64,000 bases of DNA, from contig JAZOUV010000006.1 in assembly GCA_045658315.1 (NCBI GenBank), positions 28,875 to 92,874 on the forward strand. The letters run 5' to 3'. The stretch is from RGIG1995 sp045658315. Its GTDB lineage: Bacteria; Bacillota; Clostridia; Oscillospirales; CAG-272. Both the position numbers and the translations under genes were made by a program. Positions 33,311 to 42,349 of the stretch are shown here, one piece after another (position 1 is the first letter of the stretch; each line of letters starts with the position of its first letter). The notes beneath the pieces are model-generated. The model did no database searches and was not told where the DNA came from. It saw nothing but the letters and a program-made list of their open reading frames with translations.

Positions 33311-34696
33311 ATGGCGTTAAACACAATCAAAGATAAGATTAAAAAAGCAATTAACAGTTTTTCTATGCTTGAAAAGGGCGACTCGGTACTTGTCGGCTTT
33401 TCAGGAGGAAAAGATTCTATGGTCTTGCTTCATGCTCTTTGTTCTTTGTCAGACGAATATAATATATCCGTTACCGCACTCCATGTTAATCATAACATTC
33501 GCGGAGAAGAGGCAAAACGGGATATGATGTTTTGCAAAAGCTTTTGCGAAACAAACAGGATCGATCTTATTTTGACCGAAGTAGATGCCGTAGAATTTTC
33601 CCAAGACAACAAGATCGGGCTGGAAGAAGGTGCAAGAATACTCAGATACCAAGCATTTGACAAAGCCTGTATTCAAAAAAACATAAAAAAGATTGCTACC
33701 GCACATACTGCTTCCGATAATCTGGAAACGGTGCTTTTTAACCTTGTCAGAGGCAGTGCTGCGTCGGGAATGAAGGGTATTCCCCCTGTAAGAAACAATA
33801 TTATCAGACCTCTTATATACTGCACCACCAAAGAGATTATTGACTACGCAGAGCATTATAATTTAAAATTTGTTACCGACAGCACCAATGCCAATACCGA
33901 TTATACGAGAAACCGTATAAGACATAATATTGTACCCGAACTGCAAAGGCTTAATCCATCATTGGAAGATGCTGTTTCTAATATGTGTGATGCAATTCGC
34001 CTCGATTTAGACTATATTACAAACAGCATAGATAAAGACAAAACTTATACGACCGAAGAATTATCAGACCTCCCCCACGCCTTACTTTCACGCATACTTA
34101 TAAATATGTATGAAAAAAGTGAAGGCAACGGTGCTTTAGGCTCGGTACATCTATCAAAAATGACAGAGCTTATTAACAGCTACAAAAAAAGCGGTTGCCG
34201 AGAGATAAAAAAACTCTCGCTTCCCGATAAGATAGATTTTGTTATAACCCCAAACCGTGTTTATTTTGAAAAACAAACAAAGGAAATTTGTTTAGAGAGA
34301 CGCGATTTGTGTTTTGGCTTAACAGAATTTACAGAGACGGGCGACGCATTGCTTATCACAGAAAATAAAAACGATATTGATGATGTAATATCGAAAAATA
34401 TTTACAAAATATCAACACAGACTATAGTGAAAAAAAATGCCCTCAATGGTACAATAATAAGAGGACGAAATTCGGGAGATGTTTTTGTTTTTTCAAACAT
34501 GACAAAAAAAGTCAAAAAAATGCTTAACGAAGCGAAAATCCCTCTTTTAAAAAGAAATAAATTGCCACTTATTTGCGACAAAAAAGGCATTATCTGGATT
34601 CCGGGCTTTCCTATTCGGGACGATGCAAAGCCTTTAGCTACAGATTCGCAGGTATATATATACTATTTGACACAGGAGATACAATATGAGCAATAA
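33311..34696 (+). CDS. tilS: tRNA(Ile)-lysidine synthetase
   Basis: A 461-residue enzyme that puts lysine on C34 of the CAU-anticodon tRNA-Ile so that it reads AUA. The PP-loop SGGKDS is at residues 31-36, with the TALHVNHNIRG block and the AHTASDNLETVLFNLVRGSAASGMKGI block following. The C-terminal TilS domains are present (RGRNSGDVF). It overlaps hpt by 11 bp, the usual Firmicutes tilS-hpt-ftsH order. Confidence 0.96.
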   Translation: MALNTIKDKIKKAINSFSMLEKGDSVLVGFSGGKDSMVLLHALCSLSDEYNISVTALHVNHNIRGEEAKRDMMFCKSFCETNRIDLILTEVDAVEFSQDNKIGLEEGARILRYQAFDKACIQKNIKKIATAHTASDNLETVLFNLVRGSAASGMKGIPPVRNNIIRPLIYCTTKEIIDYAEHYNLKFVTDSTNANTDYTRNRIRHNIVPELQRLNPSLEDAVSNMCDAIRLDLDYITNSIDKDKTYTTEELSDLPHALLSRILINMYEKSEGNGALGSVHLSKMTELINSYKKSGCREIKKLSLPDKIDFVITPNRVYFEKQTKEICLERRDLCFGLTEFTETGDALLITENKNDIDDVISKNIYKISTQTIVKKNALNGTIIRGRNSGDVFVFSNMTKKVKKMLNEAKIPLLKRNKLPLICDKKGIIWIPGFPIRDDAKPLATDSQVYIYYLTQEIQYEQ

Positions 34697-35237
34697 AGAC
34701 GTTGAATCTATACTTGTCAGCGAACAAGAGATACTTGAAATTGTTAAAAGAATTTCAGCCCAAATTACAGAAGACTATAAAGATAGAGACTCAAAGCTTC
34801 TTTTGTTGGGTATTTTGAAAGGCTCGGTTGTATTTATGGGCGACCTTATGAAGCATATTGCTTTGCCTCTGGAAATAGATTTTATGAAGGTGTCATCTTA
34901 CGGCAGAGGCACAAAGACTACGGGAAACGTTAATATAGTACTTGACATACACAGAAACGACCTATCCGACGTTGACATACTTATTGTAGAAGATATTATT
35001 GACAGCGGAAGAACGCTCTCTTACCTCTGCGAATATCTTACTTTAAAGGGGGCAAAAAGCGTAAAAACCGTTACGCTTCTTGACAAACCAAGCAGACGTG
35101 AGGTTGATTTTGTTCCCGATTATACGGGAAAACAAATTCCCGACGAATTTGTTGTGGGATACGGACTTGACTATGACGAAAAGTACAGAGCACTGCCTTA
35201 TGTCGGCATATTAAAACGTGAAGTTTATTCCAAATAA
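34686..35237 (+). CDS. hpt: Hypoxanthine phosphoribosyltransferase
   Basis: A 183-residue purine salvage enzyme making IMP/GMP from hypoxanthine or guanine and PRPP. The PRPP-binding motif VEDIIDSGRTLSYL starts near residue 101, and the family's N-terminal LLLGILKGSVVFMGDL is present. The start lies within the end of tilS, with an SD (AGGAGAT) there. Confidence 0.96.
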   Translation: MSNKDVESILVSEQEILEIVKRISAQITEDYKDRDSKLLLLGILKGSVVFMGDLMKHIALPLEIDFMKVSSYGRGTKTTGNVNIVLDIHRNDLSDVDILIVEDIIDSGRTLSYLCEYLTLKGAKSVKTVTLLDKPSRREVDFVPDYTGKQIPDEFVVGYGLDYDEKYRALPYVGILKREVYSK

Positions 35238-35308
35238 TTTTATGCGAAATATTTGAATATACGGGCATAATATAAATATTAAAGAGTTAATTTTATCGGA
35301 GGAAAATA

Positions 35309-37390
35309 ATGAAGGGCTCATTCAAAGTAATTATTTTTTATGTAGTTCTCATTTCCGTTCTCATTATCGCTATCACATCGATCTTGGGCAACGCAAATAA
35401 CGATGACTACACCTACGGCGAGATCGTCGAACTGTTTAAACAAGAAAAAATCAAAGAATGTTACGTTGGCAACGACAATGTCCTGTATCTAGTGGATGTT
35501 GACGGCAAAAAAATAACTAAAGAAATACGTGAACTCAGCATATTCTACACAGACCTCAACGAGCTTATTCTTGAGCAAGCAGAAAAAGGCATAATCACAA
35601 AATATGACTATGAGCCTGTTCAAAAAACTCCTTGGTGGCTGTCATTCCTGCCTTATATAATTGTAATGGTTATATTTATACTCCTTTGGTTCTTCGTTAT
35701 GAATCAAGCGACGGGCAGAGGCGGAAAAATCAATAATTTCGGCAAATCACGTGCAAAGCTCACTACCGATGATAAGAAAAAGGTGTTGTTTAAAGACGTA
35801 GCGGGTGCAGACGAAGAAAAGATGGAGCTTCAAGAAATAGTTACATTTCTTAAGGACCCCGCAAAATTCACCAAGCTCGGTGCTAAGATTCCCCACGGCG
35901 TACTCCTCGTAGGTCCTCCCGGAACAGGTAAAACACTTCTCGCGAAGGCAGTTGCCGGTGAAGCTGACGTTCCTTTCTATTCAATAAGCGGTTCAGACTT
36001 TGTTGAAATGTACGTAGGTGTCGGTGCATCGCGTGTACGTGATTTATTTGACACAGCAAAGAAACATTCTGCAAGTATTATTTTTATAGATGAAATAGAT
36101 GCTGTGGGCAGACACAGAGGTGCCGGTCTCGGCGGCGGACATGACGAGCGTGAACAAACACTTAACCAATTGCTCGTTGAAATGGACGGCTTCGGCAGTA
36201 ATGACGGCATTATAGTTATGGCGGCTACAAACAGACCCGACATTCTCGACCCCGCTTTGCTCCGTCCCGGAAGATTTGACAGACAGATTACCGTTAACTA
36301 TCCTGATATTAAGGGTAGAGAAGAAATTCTTATGGTACACTCTCGCAACAAGCCGTTTGAAAAAGACGTTGACCTCAAGAAAATAGCTCAGACGACCGTA
36401 GGCTTTACGGGTGCTGACCTTGCTAACCTTCTTAACGAAGCAGCACTTCTTGCCGCAAGAAAAAATAAGGCACTCATTGGTATGGAAGATATCGAAGAAG
36501 CTACCATAAAGATAATAGTGGGTACACAGAAGAAGTCTATGAAGATTAAGGAATCCGAAAAGCTTAAGACTGCGTATCACGAGGCAGGTCATGCTATTAT
36601 AGCACATATTCTTCCCAGCCTTGACCCCGTAAGACAAATTTCAATTATACCGAGCGGCGGTGCTTTGGGTTACACCTTGAATCCCCCCGTTGAAGATAAA
36701 TATTCTGTCTACAAAAACGGAATCAAGGAAGAAATCGCTATGCTTCTCGGCGGAAGAGCTGCTGAAAAGATTATATTTGACGATATTTCGGGCGGTGCAA
36801 GTAACGATATTCAGAGAGCGACAAATCTTGCAAGAAGAATGGTTACCAAGCTCGGCATGAGCGACGAGCTCGGTCCCATAGTTTACGGTAACTCTCAAGA
36901 AAACGATGAAGTATTCCTCGGAAGAAGCTACAATCAGTCGAGAAATTACTCCGAAGAAACTGCATCCAAAATCGATACCGAGGTTAAGCATATCGTATTT
37001 GAAGCATACGAAAGAGCACAGCAGATTCTTCGCGATAATATTGATAAAATGCATTTCATTGCAAAATATCTTGTTAAGCACGAGCTAATGGACGATAAAC
37101 AGTTTGAAGCTGTTATGAACGGTAATCCGACCGAGGAAGAGCTCGAAAAGATTGCTGAAGAACGCCAAAACAAGAGCCGTGTTGAAAACGATAACCAGAA
37201 AAAGGTAAACGAAGAAAACGAAAAGAAGGCTTTTGAAGAAATGCAAAGGGCGGAAAAAGAAAAGATGATGGCAGAATACAGCGAAAATTCCGATTCCGGC
37301 ATTGACGCCTTTGCCAAAATTACTCGCGACGAAACGGAAGACAACAACGAAAAAAACGACAGTACAGAAGAAGAAAAAAACGATAAATAA
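35309..37390 (+). CDS. ftsH: ATP-dependent zinc metalloprotease FtsH
   Basis: A 693-residue membrane-anchored AAA+ protease degrading misfolded membrane proteins and regulators. Two transmembrane helices (about 6-28 and 110-133) flank an extracytoplasmic domain. Walker A GPPGTGKT begins at residue 202; Walker B is IIFIDEIDAVG; the zinc site HEAGH is at 424-428. The last 80 residues are an acidic, Glu/Lys/Asn-rich extension. GGAGG precedes the ATG. Confidence 0.97.
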   Translation: MKGSFKVIIFYVVLISVLIIAITSILGNANNDDYTYGEIVELFKQEKIKECYVGNDNVLYLVDVDGKKITKEIRELSIFYTDLNELILEQAEKGIITKYDYEPVQKTPWWLSFLPYIIVMVIFILLWFFVMNQATGRGGKINNFGKSRAKLTTDDKKKVLFKDVAGADEEKMELQEIVTFLKDPAKFTKLGAKIPHGVLLVGPPGTGKTLLAKAVAGEADVPFYSISGSDFVEMYVGVGASRVRDLFDTAKKHSASIIFIDEIDAVGRHRGAGLGGGHDEREQTLNQLLVEMDGFGSNDGIIVMAATNRPDILDPALLRPGRFDRQITVNYPDIKGREEILMVHSRNKPFEKDVDLKKIAQTTVGFTGADLANLLNEAALLAARKNKALIGMEDIEEATIKIIVGTQKKSMKIKESEKLKTAYHEAGHAIIAHILPSLDPVRQISIIPSGGALGYTLNPPVEDKYSVYKNGIKEEIAMLLGGRAAEKIIFDDISGGASNDIQRATNLARRMVTKLGMSDELGPIVYGNSQENDEVFLGRSYNQSRNYSEETASKIDTEVKHIVFEAYERAQQILRDNIDKMHFIAKYLVKHELMDDKQFEAVMNGNPTEEELEKIAEERQNKSRVENDNQKKVNEENEKKAFEEMQRAEKEKMMAEYSENSDSGIDAFAKITRDETEDNNEKNDSTEEEKNDK

Positions 37391-37394
37391 CAAA

Positions 37395-37430
37395 ATTAAG
37401 GGCTGTTCAAAAAAAGTTCAGCCCTTAAAT
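37395..37430 (+). terminator. ftsH terminator-like hairpin
   Basis: TTAAGGGCTG pairs with CAGCCCTTAA. There is only a weak U-rich tail (ATTAGATTT), so termination may be partial. Confidence 0.6.
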
Positions 37431-37457
37431 TAGATTTAAAACATCAGAGGGTAAGAT

Positions 37458-38009
37458 ATGGTTGACTTAATGGCACTTGAAAAGCAGTTTTTATCGGTGC
37501 ATATAAAAGAAGGAATAACAGCCGTTGACTTCACTATGGGCAACGGACACGATACTCTTTTCTTGTCAAAAGCAATAGGAGAAACAGGAAGGCTCTACGC
37601 ATTTGATATTCAGGAACAGGCTTTAAAAAACACGGAACAAAGACTTATTGAAAACAGATGTCCCAAGAATTACACTCTCATTAAAGCCTCTCACAGCCTT
37701 GTAAAAGACTATGTTAAAGAAAAAATTAACGTCGGTGTATTTAACCTGGGCTATCTTCCGGGCGGAGACAAAAGTATTACCACTCTTCGCGAGACTACTC
37801 TGCCCGCCGTTGATGCGGCAATCGAGCTTTTAGCAGACGACGGAATAATTCTTATCGCAATATACCCCGGTCATGCCGAGGGTGAGGTTGAAGGCAAACT
37901 GCTTACGGAAAAGCTGTCTCTTCTTGACAGAAAACAAATATGTGTCAGCCGATTTACTATCCTCAATTCTCCCACTTCCCCCTATTTTATTGCCGTGGAG
38001 AAAAAGTAA
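37458..38009 (+). CDS. mnmM: tRNA U34 methyltransferase MnmM (YtqB family)
   Basis: A 183-residue class I SAM-dependent methyltransferase of the YtqB family, shown in Bacillus to be MnmM, which methylates nm5(s2)U34 to mnm5(s2)U in tRNA. SAM motif I is VDFTMGNGHDTLFL (23-36), and the family-specific FNLGYLPGGDKSITT is near residues 94-108. GAGGGTAAG precedes the ATG. It lies two genes upstream of mnmG, which acts earlier on the same wobble uridine. Confidence 0.88.
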   Translation: MVDLMALEKQFLSVHIKEGITAVDFTMGNGHDTLFLSKAIGETGRLYAFDIQEQALKNTEQRLIENRCPKNYTLIKASHSLVKDYVKEKINVGVFNLGYLPGGDKSITTLRETTLPAVDAAIELLADDGIILIAIYPGHAEGEVEGKLLTEKLSLLDRKQICVSRFTILNSPTSPYFIAVEKK

Positions 38010-38015
38010 ACCACT

Positions 38016-38450
38016 ATGCTGAACATTAAAATTATATGTTGCGGCACTCTTAAAGAGTCTTACCTCAGGGACGCAGTCAAAGAATACGAAAAAAGATTAT
38101 CCGCTTTTTGCAAACTTTCAATAAATGAAATAAAAGAAGATACGTTAAATGCAGCTTATTCGGCTGTCTCAGCATTTAAGGGATACAAGATAGCATTGTG
38201 TATTGAGGGTAATATGCTCTCGTCGGAGCAGCTTGCCGAAAGAATAGATACCCTTGCAATAGACGGAAGAAGTGATATTGCTTTTATTATAGGCGGAAGC
38301 GATGGTATTGCAGAAATAATAAAGCAAATGTGCGACCTTCGGCTTTCATTCTCAAAAATGACTTTCCCCCATCAGCTTATGAGAGTTATCCTTCTTGAAC
38401 AGATTTATCGTGCTTTTACTATTATTAACCATAAGCAGTACCACAAATAA
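38016..38450 (+). CDS. rlmH: 23S rRNA pseudouridine-1915 N3-methyltransferase RlmH
   Basis: A 144-residue SPOUT-family methyltransferase acting on m3-psi1915 of helix 69 of 23S rRNA. Family features: IKIICCGTLKESYLRDAVKEYEKRL at the start, IGGSDG in the SAM-binding knot, and C-terminal FPHQLMRVILLEQIYRAFTIINHKQYHK. It is about 15 residues shorter than the usual 159, with the central part condensed, but both ends are intact. It begins 6 bp after mnmM. Confidence 0.94.
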   Translation: MLNIKIICCGTLKESYLRDAVKEYEKRLSAFCKLSINEIKEDTLNAAYSAVSAFKGYKIALCIEGNMLSSEQLAERIDTLAIDGRSDIAFIIGGSDGIAEIIKQMCDLRLSFSKMTFPHQLMRVILLEQIYRAFTIINHKQYHK

Positions 38451-38514
38451 TATTCACAAATTATTACAATTTTGTTAATATTTTCTTAACGCTTTTTTGA
38501 TGAGGTATAAAACA

Positions 38515-40431
38515 GTGAATTACAACGCAGGAAGTGCCGATGTTGCGGTTATAGGAGCAGGACATGCCGGTATAGAAGCGGCTCTTGCTTCCGCAAGATT
38601 GGGAATGAAAACTATCCTTTTTACCATAAACCTTGATGCCGTAGGCAATATGCCCTGCAACCCCTCTATTGGCGGCACGGGAAAGGGACACCTTGTATAT
38701 GAAATAGACGCCTTGGGAGGTGAAATGGGTTATGCCGCTGACAATGTTACCCTTCAGACAAGAACTCTCAATTTAGGTAAAGGCCCTGCCGTACATTCTA
38801 AAAGAGTTCAGGCTGATAGAATTAAATACCGCGAGATTATGAAAAGGACTATTGAAAACACGCCTAATCTTTCGTTGGTACAGGCTGAAATAGTCGATTT
38901 TGAAACCGAAATTATAGGCGATATAAAACGTATTTCCTCGGTTATAACCAAGATGGGTGCTGTTTGGAAAGTAAAGAGTGCTATTGTTTGTGCAGGTACG
39001 TTTTTAAACGGCAGAGTTATTACCGGCGAATGTGCATACGAATCGGGTCCCGACGGTATGCTGCCCGCTAAAGGCTTTACCGATGCCCTCATAAGAGAAA
39101 ATATTGAAATTTACCGTTTCAAAACAGGTACACCCCCAAGAGTACACGCGGATACCGTCGATTTGGAATCCCTTGAAATTCAAAACGGCGACGAAAATAC
39201 TGTGCCTTTTTCTGCACGCACAAATTCCGAAGATTATAAAAATTTAGACCAGATTCCATGCAGGATAGTATATACATCAAAAGAAACGCACGATATCATA
39301 AAATCAAATCTTGACCGTTCCCCCCTCTATTCGGGTGAGATTAAAGGAACGGGACCGCGTTACTGCCCGAGCATTGAAGACAAGGTTGTCAGATTTGCAG
39401 ACAAGGAGCGTCATCAGCTTTTTGTTGAGCCTTGCGGAAAAGACACCAAAGAACTTTATATTCAAGGTTTTTCGTCATCTCTTCCCGAAGAAGTACAAAT
39501 TAAAATGCTTCATTCGTTAAAGGGTTTTGAAAATGCACAAATGATGAGAACGGCTTACGCCATTGAGTATGACTGCATTAACCCTACGCAGCTTTATCCA
39601 ACCCTTGAATTCAAAACTATTTCCGGACTTTACGGTGCAGGTCAATTCAACGGCACAAGCGGCTACGAGGAAGCGGCGGCACAGGGACTTGTCGCAGGTA
39701 TAAACGCTGCTTTGAAAATACAAAATAAAGAACCGCTTATTCTTACACGCGATTCTTCATATATAGGAACGCTTATTGACGATATTGTAACAAAAGGTAC
39801 AAATGAGCCATACAGAATGATGACCTCCCGTTCGGAATACAGGCTTTTACTCCGCCAAGATAATGCTGACACAAGACTTACTCCCATAGGTTACAAATTG
39901 GGTCTTATAAGCCAAGAGAGATTTGACAAATATCTTGAAAAACAAACTGCCATTGAAAATGAAGTCAACAGAGCAAGCAAAACAACAATTCCCCCTACGG
40001 ATAAACTTAATGCCATACTTGAAGAAAACGGCACTACCCCTGTTTCCACCGGAATAAGATTATCTGAGCTTTTACGCCGCCCGCAGTTAAGTTATAGTGT
40101 GCTTTCAGAAGTTGATACATCACGTCCTAATCTTCAGCTTGAAACAATTAACTGTGCGGAAGTTATTATAAAGTATGACGGCTATATCAAAAGACAGCTT
40201 GCCGAGGTCGAAAAGTTTTCAAAAACTGAAGCAATTAAACTGCCTAAAAACATTGATTACAATGAAATAAAGGGGCTAAGAATCGAGGCAAGACAAAAGT
40301 TAAATAAAATTAAACCCGAAAATATAGGACAAGCATCAAGAATAAGCGGTGTTAGTCCTGCTGATATTACCGTTTTACTTATTTACAGCCAACAAAACCG
40401 CAGACACAACGGAGAAAACACTAATGACTGA
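38515..40431 (+). CDS. mnmG: tRNA uridine-5-carboxymethylaminomethyl modification enzyme MnmG
   Basis: A 638-residue FAD protein that, with MnmE, installs cmnm5 on wobble U34. The dinucleotide-binding GAGHAGIEAA is near residues 14-23, followed by the highly conserved block with MPCNPSIGGTGKGHLVYEIDALGGEMG. GTG 38515 is chosen because GATGAGG lies 9 nt upstream; in-frame TTG 38497 and ATG 38500 have no ribosome-binding site. The end overlaps rsmG by 8 bp. mnmE, often upstream of mnmG, is not in this window. Confidence 0.96.
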   Translation: MNYNAGSADVAVIGAGHAGIEAALASARLGMKTILFTINLDAVGNMPCNPSIGGTGKGHLVYEIDALGGEMGYAADNVTLQTRTLNLGKGPAVHSKRVQADRIKYREIMKRTIENTPNLSLVQAEIVDFETEIIGDIKRISSVITKMGAVWKVKSAIVCAGTFLNGRVITGECAYESGPDGMLPAKGFTDALIRENIEIYRFKTGTPPRVHADTVDLESLEIQNGDENTVPFSARTNSEDYKNLDQIPCRIVYTSKETHDIIKSNLDRSPLYSGEIKGTGPRYCPSIEDKVVRFADKERHQLFVEPCGKDTKELYIQGFSSSLPEEVQIKMLHSLKGFENAQMMRTAYAIEYDCINPTQLYPTLEFKTISGLYGAGQFNGTSGYEEAAAQGLVAGINAALKIQNKEPLILTRDSSYIGTLIDDIVTKGTNEPYRMMTSRSEYRLLLRQDNADTRLTPIGYKLGLISQERFDKYLEKQTAIENEVNRASKTTIPPTDKLNAILEENGTTPVSTGIRLSELLRRPQLSYSVLSEVDTSRPNLQLETINCAEVIIKYDGYIKRQLAEVEKFSKTEAIKLPKNIDYNEIKGLRIEARQKLNKIKPENIGQASRISGVSPADITVLLIYSQQNRRHNGENTND

Positions 40432-41149
40432 TTACAGCGTTTTAATAAAAGATGTTTTTCGGGCAAACGGACTTGATTCTTTGCTTAATGCTTTAGTTAC
40501 GGAAAAACTAAACATATTAATCGACCGAATGACCACGGTAAACGAAAATATGAATCTCACGGCAATAACTGATGTGCAAGACGTTATTTTGAAGCACATC
40601 GCAGATTCGGCAACCATTATAAAATACATTCCCCTGAACGCACGTCTAATGGATATCGGCACCGGTGGCGGATTCCCTGCTCTCCCCGTTGCCATAATCC
40701 GCCCCGACGTTTCCGTCTACGCTCTGGACAGCACGGCAAAAAAACTGAAATACATAGACGAAACGGCAGAGCTTCTCTGTTTGTCAAACCTCAAAACCGT
40801 AAACGGAAGAGCCGAAGAATTGGGAAAGTCGGTCAACTACAGAGAAAGATTCGACATCGTAACGGCAAGAGCTGTTTCTGCACTTAACATTTTATCTGAG
40901 CTTTGCGTTCCATTTGTTAAAATCGGCGGCTCTTTTATTTCCATGAAGGGCAGTTCTGCCGCAGAAGAAATCAACTGTGCAAAAAGCGGTATCATTCAGC
41001 TCGGCGGTAGTAAATTTGAAGATATTCAGTTTACTCTGAGTTACAGCGACACGGTATTACAAAGACATCTTGTTATTTCCAAAAAGCAAAAAAACACGCC
41101 CCCCTCGTTCCCCAGAATGTATAACCGTATAGCAAAAAAGCCTTTATAA
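40424..41149 (+). CDS. rsmG: 16S rRNA (guanine527-N7)-methyltransferase
   Basis: A 241-residue GidB methyltransferase. The SAM-binding motif LMDIGTGGGFPALPVAI is near residue 72 and the FDIVTARAVSALNILSELCVPF block follows. ATG 40424 follows GGAG within the end of mnmG. It keeps the origin-proximal mnmG-rsmG-noc order and ends at a strong terminator. Confidence 0.96.
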   Translation: MTDYSVLIKDVFRANGLDSLLNALVTEKLNILIDRMTTVNENMNLTAITDVQDVILKHIADSATIIKYIPLNARLMDIGTGGGFPALPVAIIRPDVSVYALDSTAKKLKYIDETAELLCLSNLKTVNGRAEELGKSVNYRERFDIVTARAVSALNILSELCVPFVKIGGSFISMKGSSAAEEINCAKSGIIQLGGSKFEDIQFTLSYSDTVLQRHLVISKKQKNTPPSFPRMYNRIAKKPL

Positions 41150-41180
41150 CTCCCCAATAATTTATAATTACTTCTATTGC

Positions 41181-41220
41181 AAGAATAAATCCTATTACTG
41201 CGGATTTATTCTTTTTTTTT
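41181..41220 (+). terminator. rsmG terminator
   Basis: AAGAATAAATCC pairs with GGATTTATTCTT and is followed by seven U. Confidence 0.9.
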
Positions 41221-41332
41221 GGTTTTCATTTACAAAACAAATTGTTTTCCGCCATCCGAAATATGATTAAAATTTTACGTCTTGTGTGTTATTATTTTTC
41301 TGCACACATTTTTAAAAATAAAGGAGTACATA

Positions 41333-42172
41333 ATGAATACACTTTACAAACAAGAACCAAAAGAAAAACTAACTGACGGGAAGGTTTGTATGCTCTCAAC
41401 GGACAAGCTGTTTCCTAACCCGTCACAACCGAGGTTCATTTTTGAGGACGAGCCTATGCTTCGCCTTGCCGACAGTATTAGACGTTTCGGTATTCTGCAA
41501 CCGCTTTCGGTAAGGCCTTCGGTAAACTCTGACGGTGTCGTTTCAGCTTATCAGATAATTGCAGGTGAAAGACGTTGGCGTGCTGCAAGAATAATCGGTC
41601 TTAACAAAGTTCCCTGCCTTGTCCTTGATATTGACAGCCAAAAATCAGCCGAATTAGCACTTATCGAAAACATTCAGCGTGAAGATCTGAATATATTTGA
41701 GCAAGCGGCGGCAATTGCATCCCTCATTGACATTTACGGTCTTACTCAGGAGCAGGCGGCAAGACAGCTCTCATCAAGCCAAGCATATATCGCTAACAAG
41801 CTTCGCATTTTGAAGCTGACTCCAAAAGAACGGGCACAAATAATAAAAAACAAGCTAACTGAACGTCATGCAAGGGCGTTATTACGCATAAACGACCCCG
41901 ACACTCGCCTCCAAGCCATTTCACACATTTGCTCAAACGAGTTAAATGTGAGTGCCACGGAAAAATATATTGACCAATTATTGACCGATTCTCAAGAACA
42001 GCATTCCGGCAGCGGCGTAATTAAACCGTATATAAAAGACCTGCGGTTTTTTTACAACTCGGTAGACCGAGCTGTATGCATTTTAAAAAATTGCGGTTTT
42101 AATGTAACAACCGAAAGAAACGAGCTTCCTTCCGAAACCCTCATAACAATTCGCGTTCCTCACAAGAACTAA
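41333..42172 (+). CDS. noc: ParB-family nucleoid occlusion-like protein
   Basis: A 279-residue ParB/Spo0J paralogue directly after rsmG, the position of noc in Firmicutes. The CTP-binding ParB/Srx domain contains PNPSQPRF and the GERRWRAA box near residues 72-79, then ALIENIQREDLN and a helix-turn-helix (LTQEQAARQLSSSQAYIANKLRIL). Noc inhibits division over the nucleoid; whether this copy binds Noc boxes or parS cannot be told here. ATG 41333 follows AAAGGAG. Confidence 0.85.
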   Translation: MNTLYKQEPKEKLTDGKVCMLSTDKLFPNPSQPRFIFEDEPMLRLADSIRRFGILQPLSVRPSVNSDGVVSAYQIIAGERRWRAARIIGLNKVPCLVLDIDSQKSAELALIENIQREDLNIFEQAAAIASLIDIYGLTQEQAARQLSSSQAYIANKLRILKLTPKERAQIIKNKLTERHARALLRINDPDTRLQAISHICSNELNVSATEKYIDQLLTDSQEQHSGSGVIKPYIKDLRFFYNSVDRAVCILKNCGFNVTTERNELPSETLITIRVPHKN

Positions 42173-42183
42173 CTTTGCCAAAA

Positions 42184-42199
42184 TGTTTCACGTGAAACG
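42184..42199. promoter_or_regulatory. parS site 1
   Basis: TGTTTCACGTGAAACG matches the 16-bp parS consensus at 15 positions. It lies between noc and soj. Confidence 0.9.
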
Positions 42200-42219
42200 T
42201 TTCCTTTTTGGAAAAACAA

Positions 42220-42235
42220 TGTTTCACGTGAAACA
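42220..42235. promoter_or_regulatory. parS site 2
   Basis: TGTTTCACGTGAAACA is a perfect parS, centred 36 bp from site 1. It marks the origin-proximal domain loaded by Spo0J. Confidence 0.96.
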
Positions 42236-42286
42236 TTTTCATTATTATAAATATGTAAACAATTCTGCTATAACTATCTTTTTCGG

Positions 42287-42315
42287 TTGACAACTGCACT
42301 TTCAACTGTTATAAT
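42287..42315 (+). promoter_or_regulatory. soj-spo0J promoter
   Basis: TTGACA (42287-42292), 17-nt spacer, TATAAT (42310-42315): perfect consensus, 50 bp downstream of parS site 2. Spo0J spreading from parS could affect it. Confidence 0.88.
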
Positions 42316-42349
42316 TAAATAAGCAGTTATTTTAAAGGAGAAAACAGCA

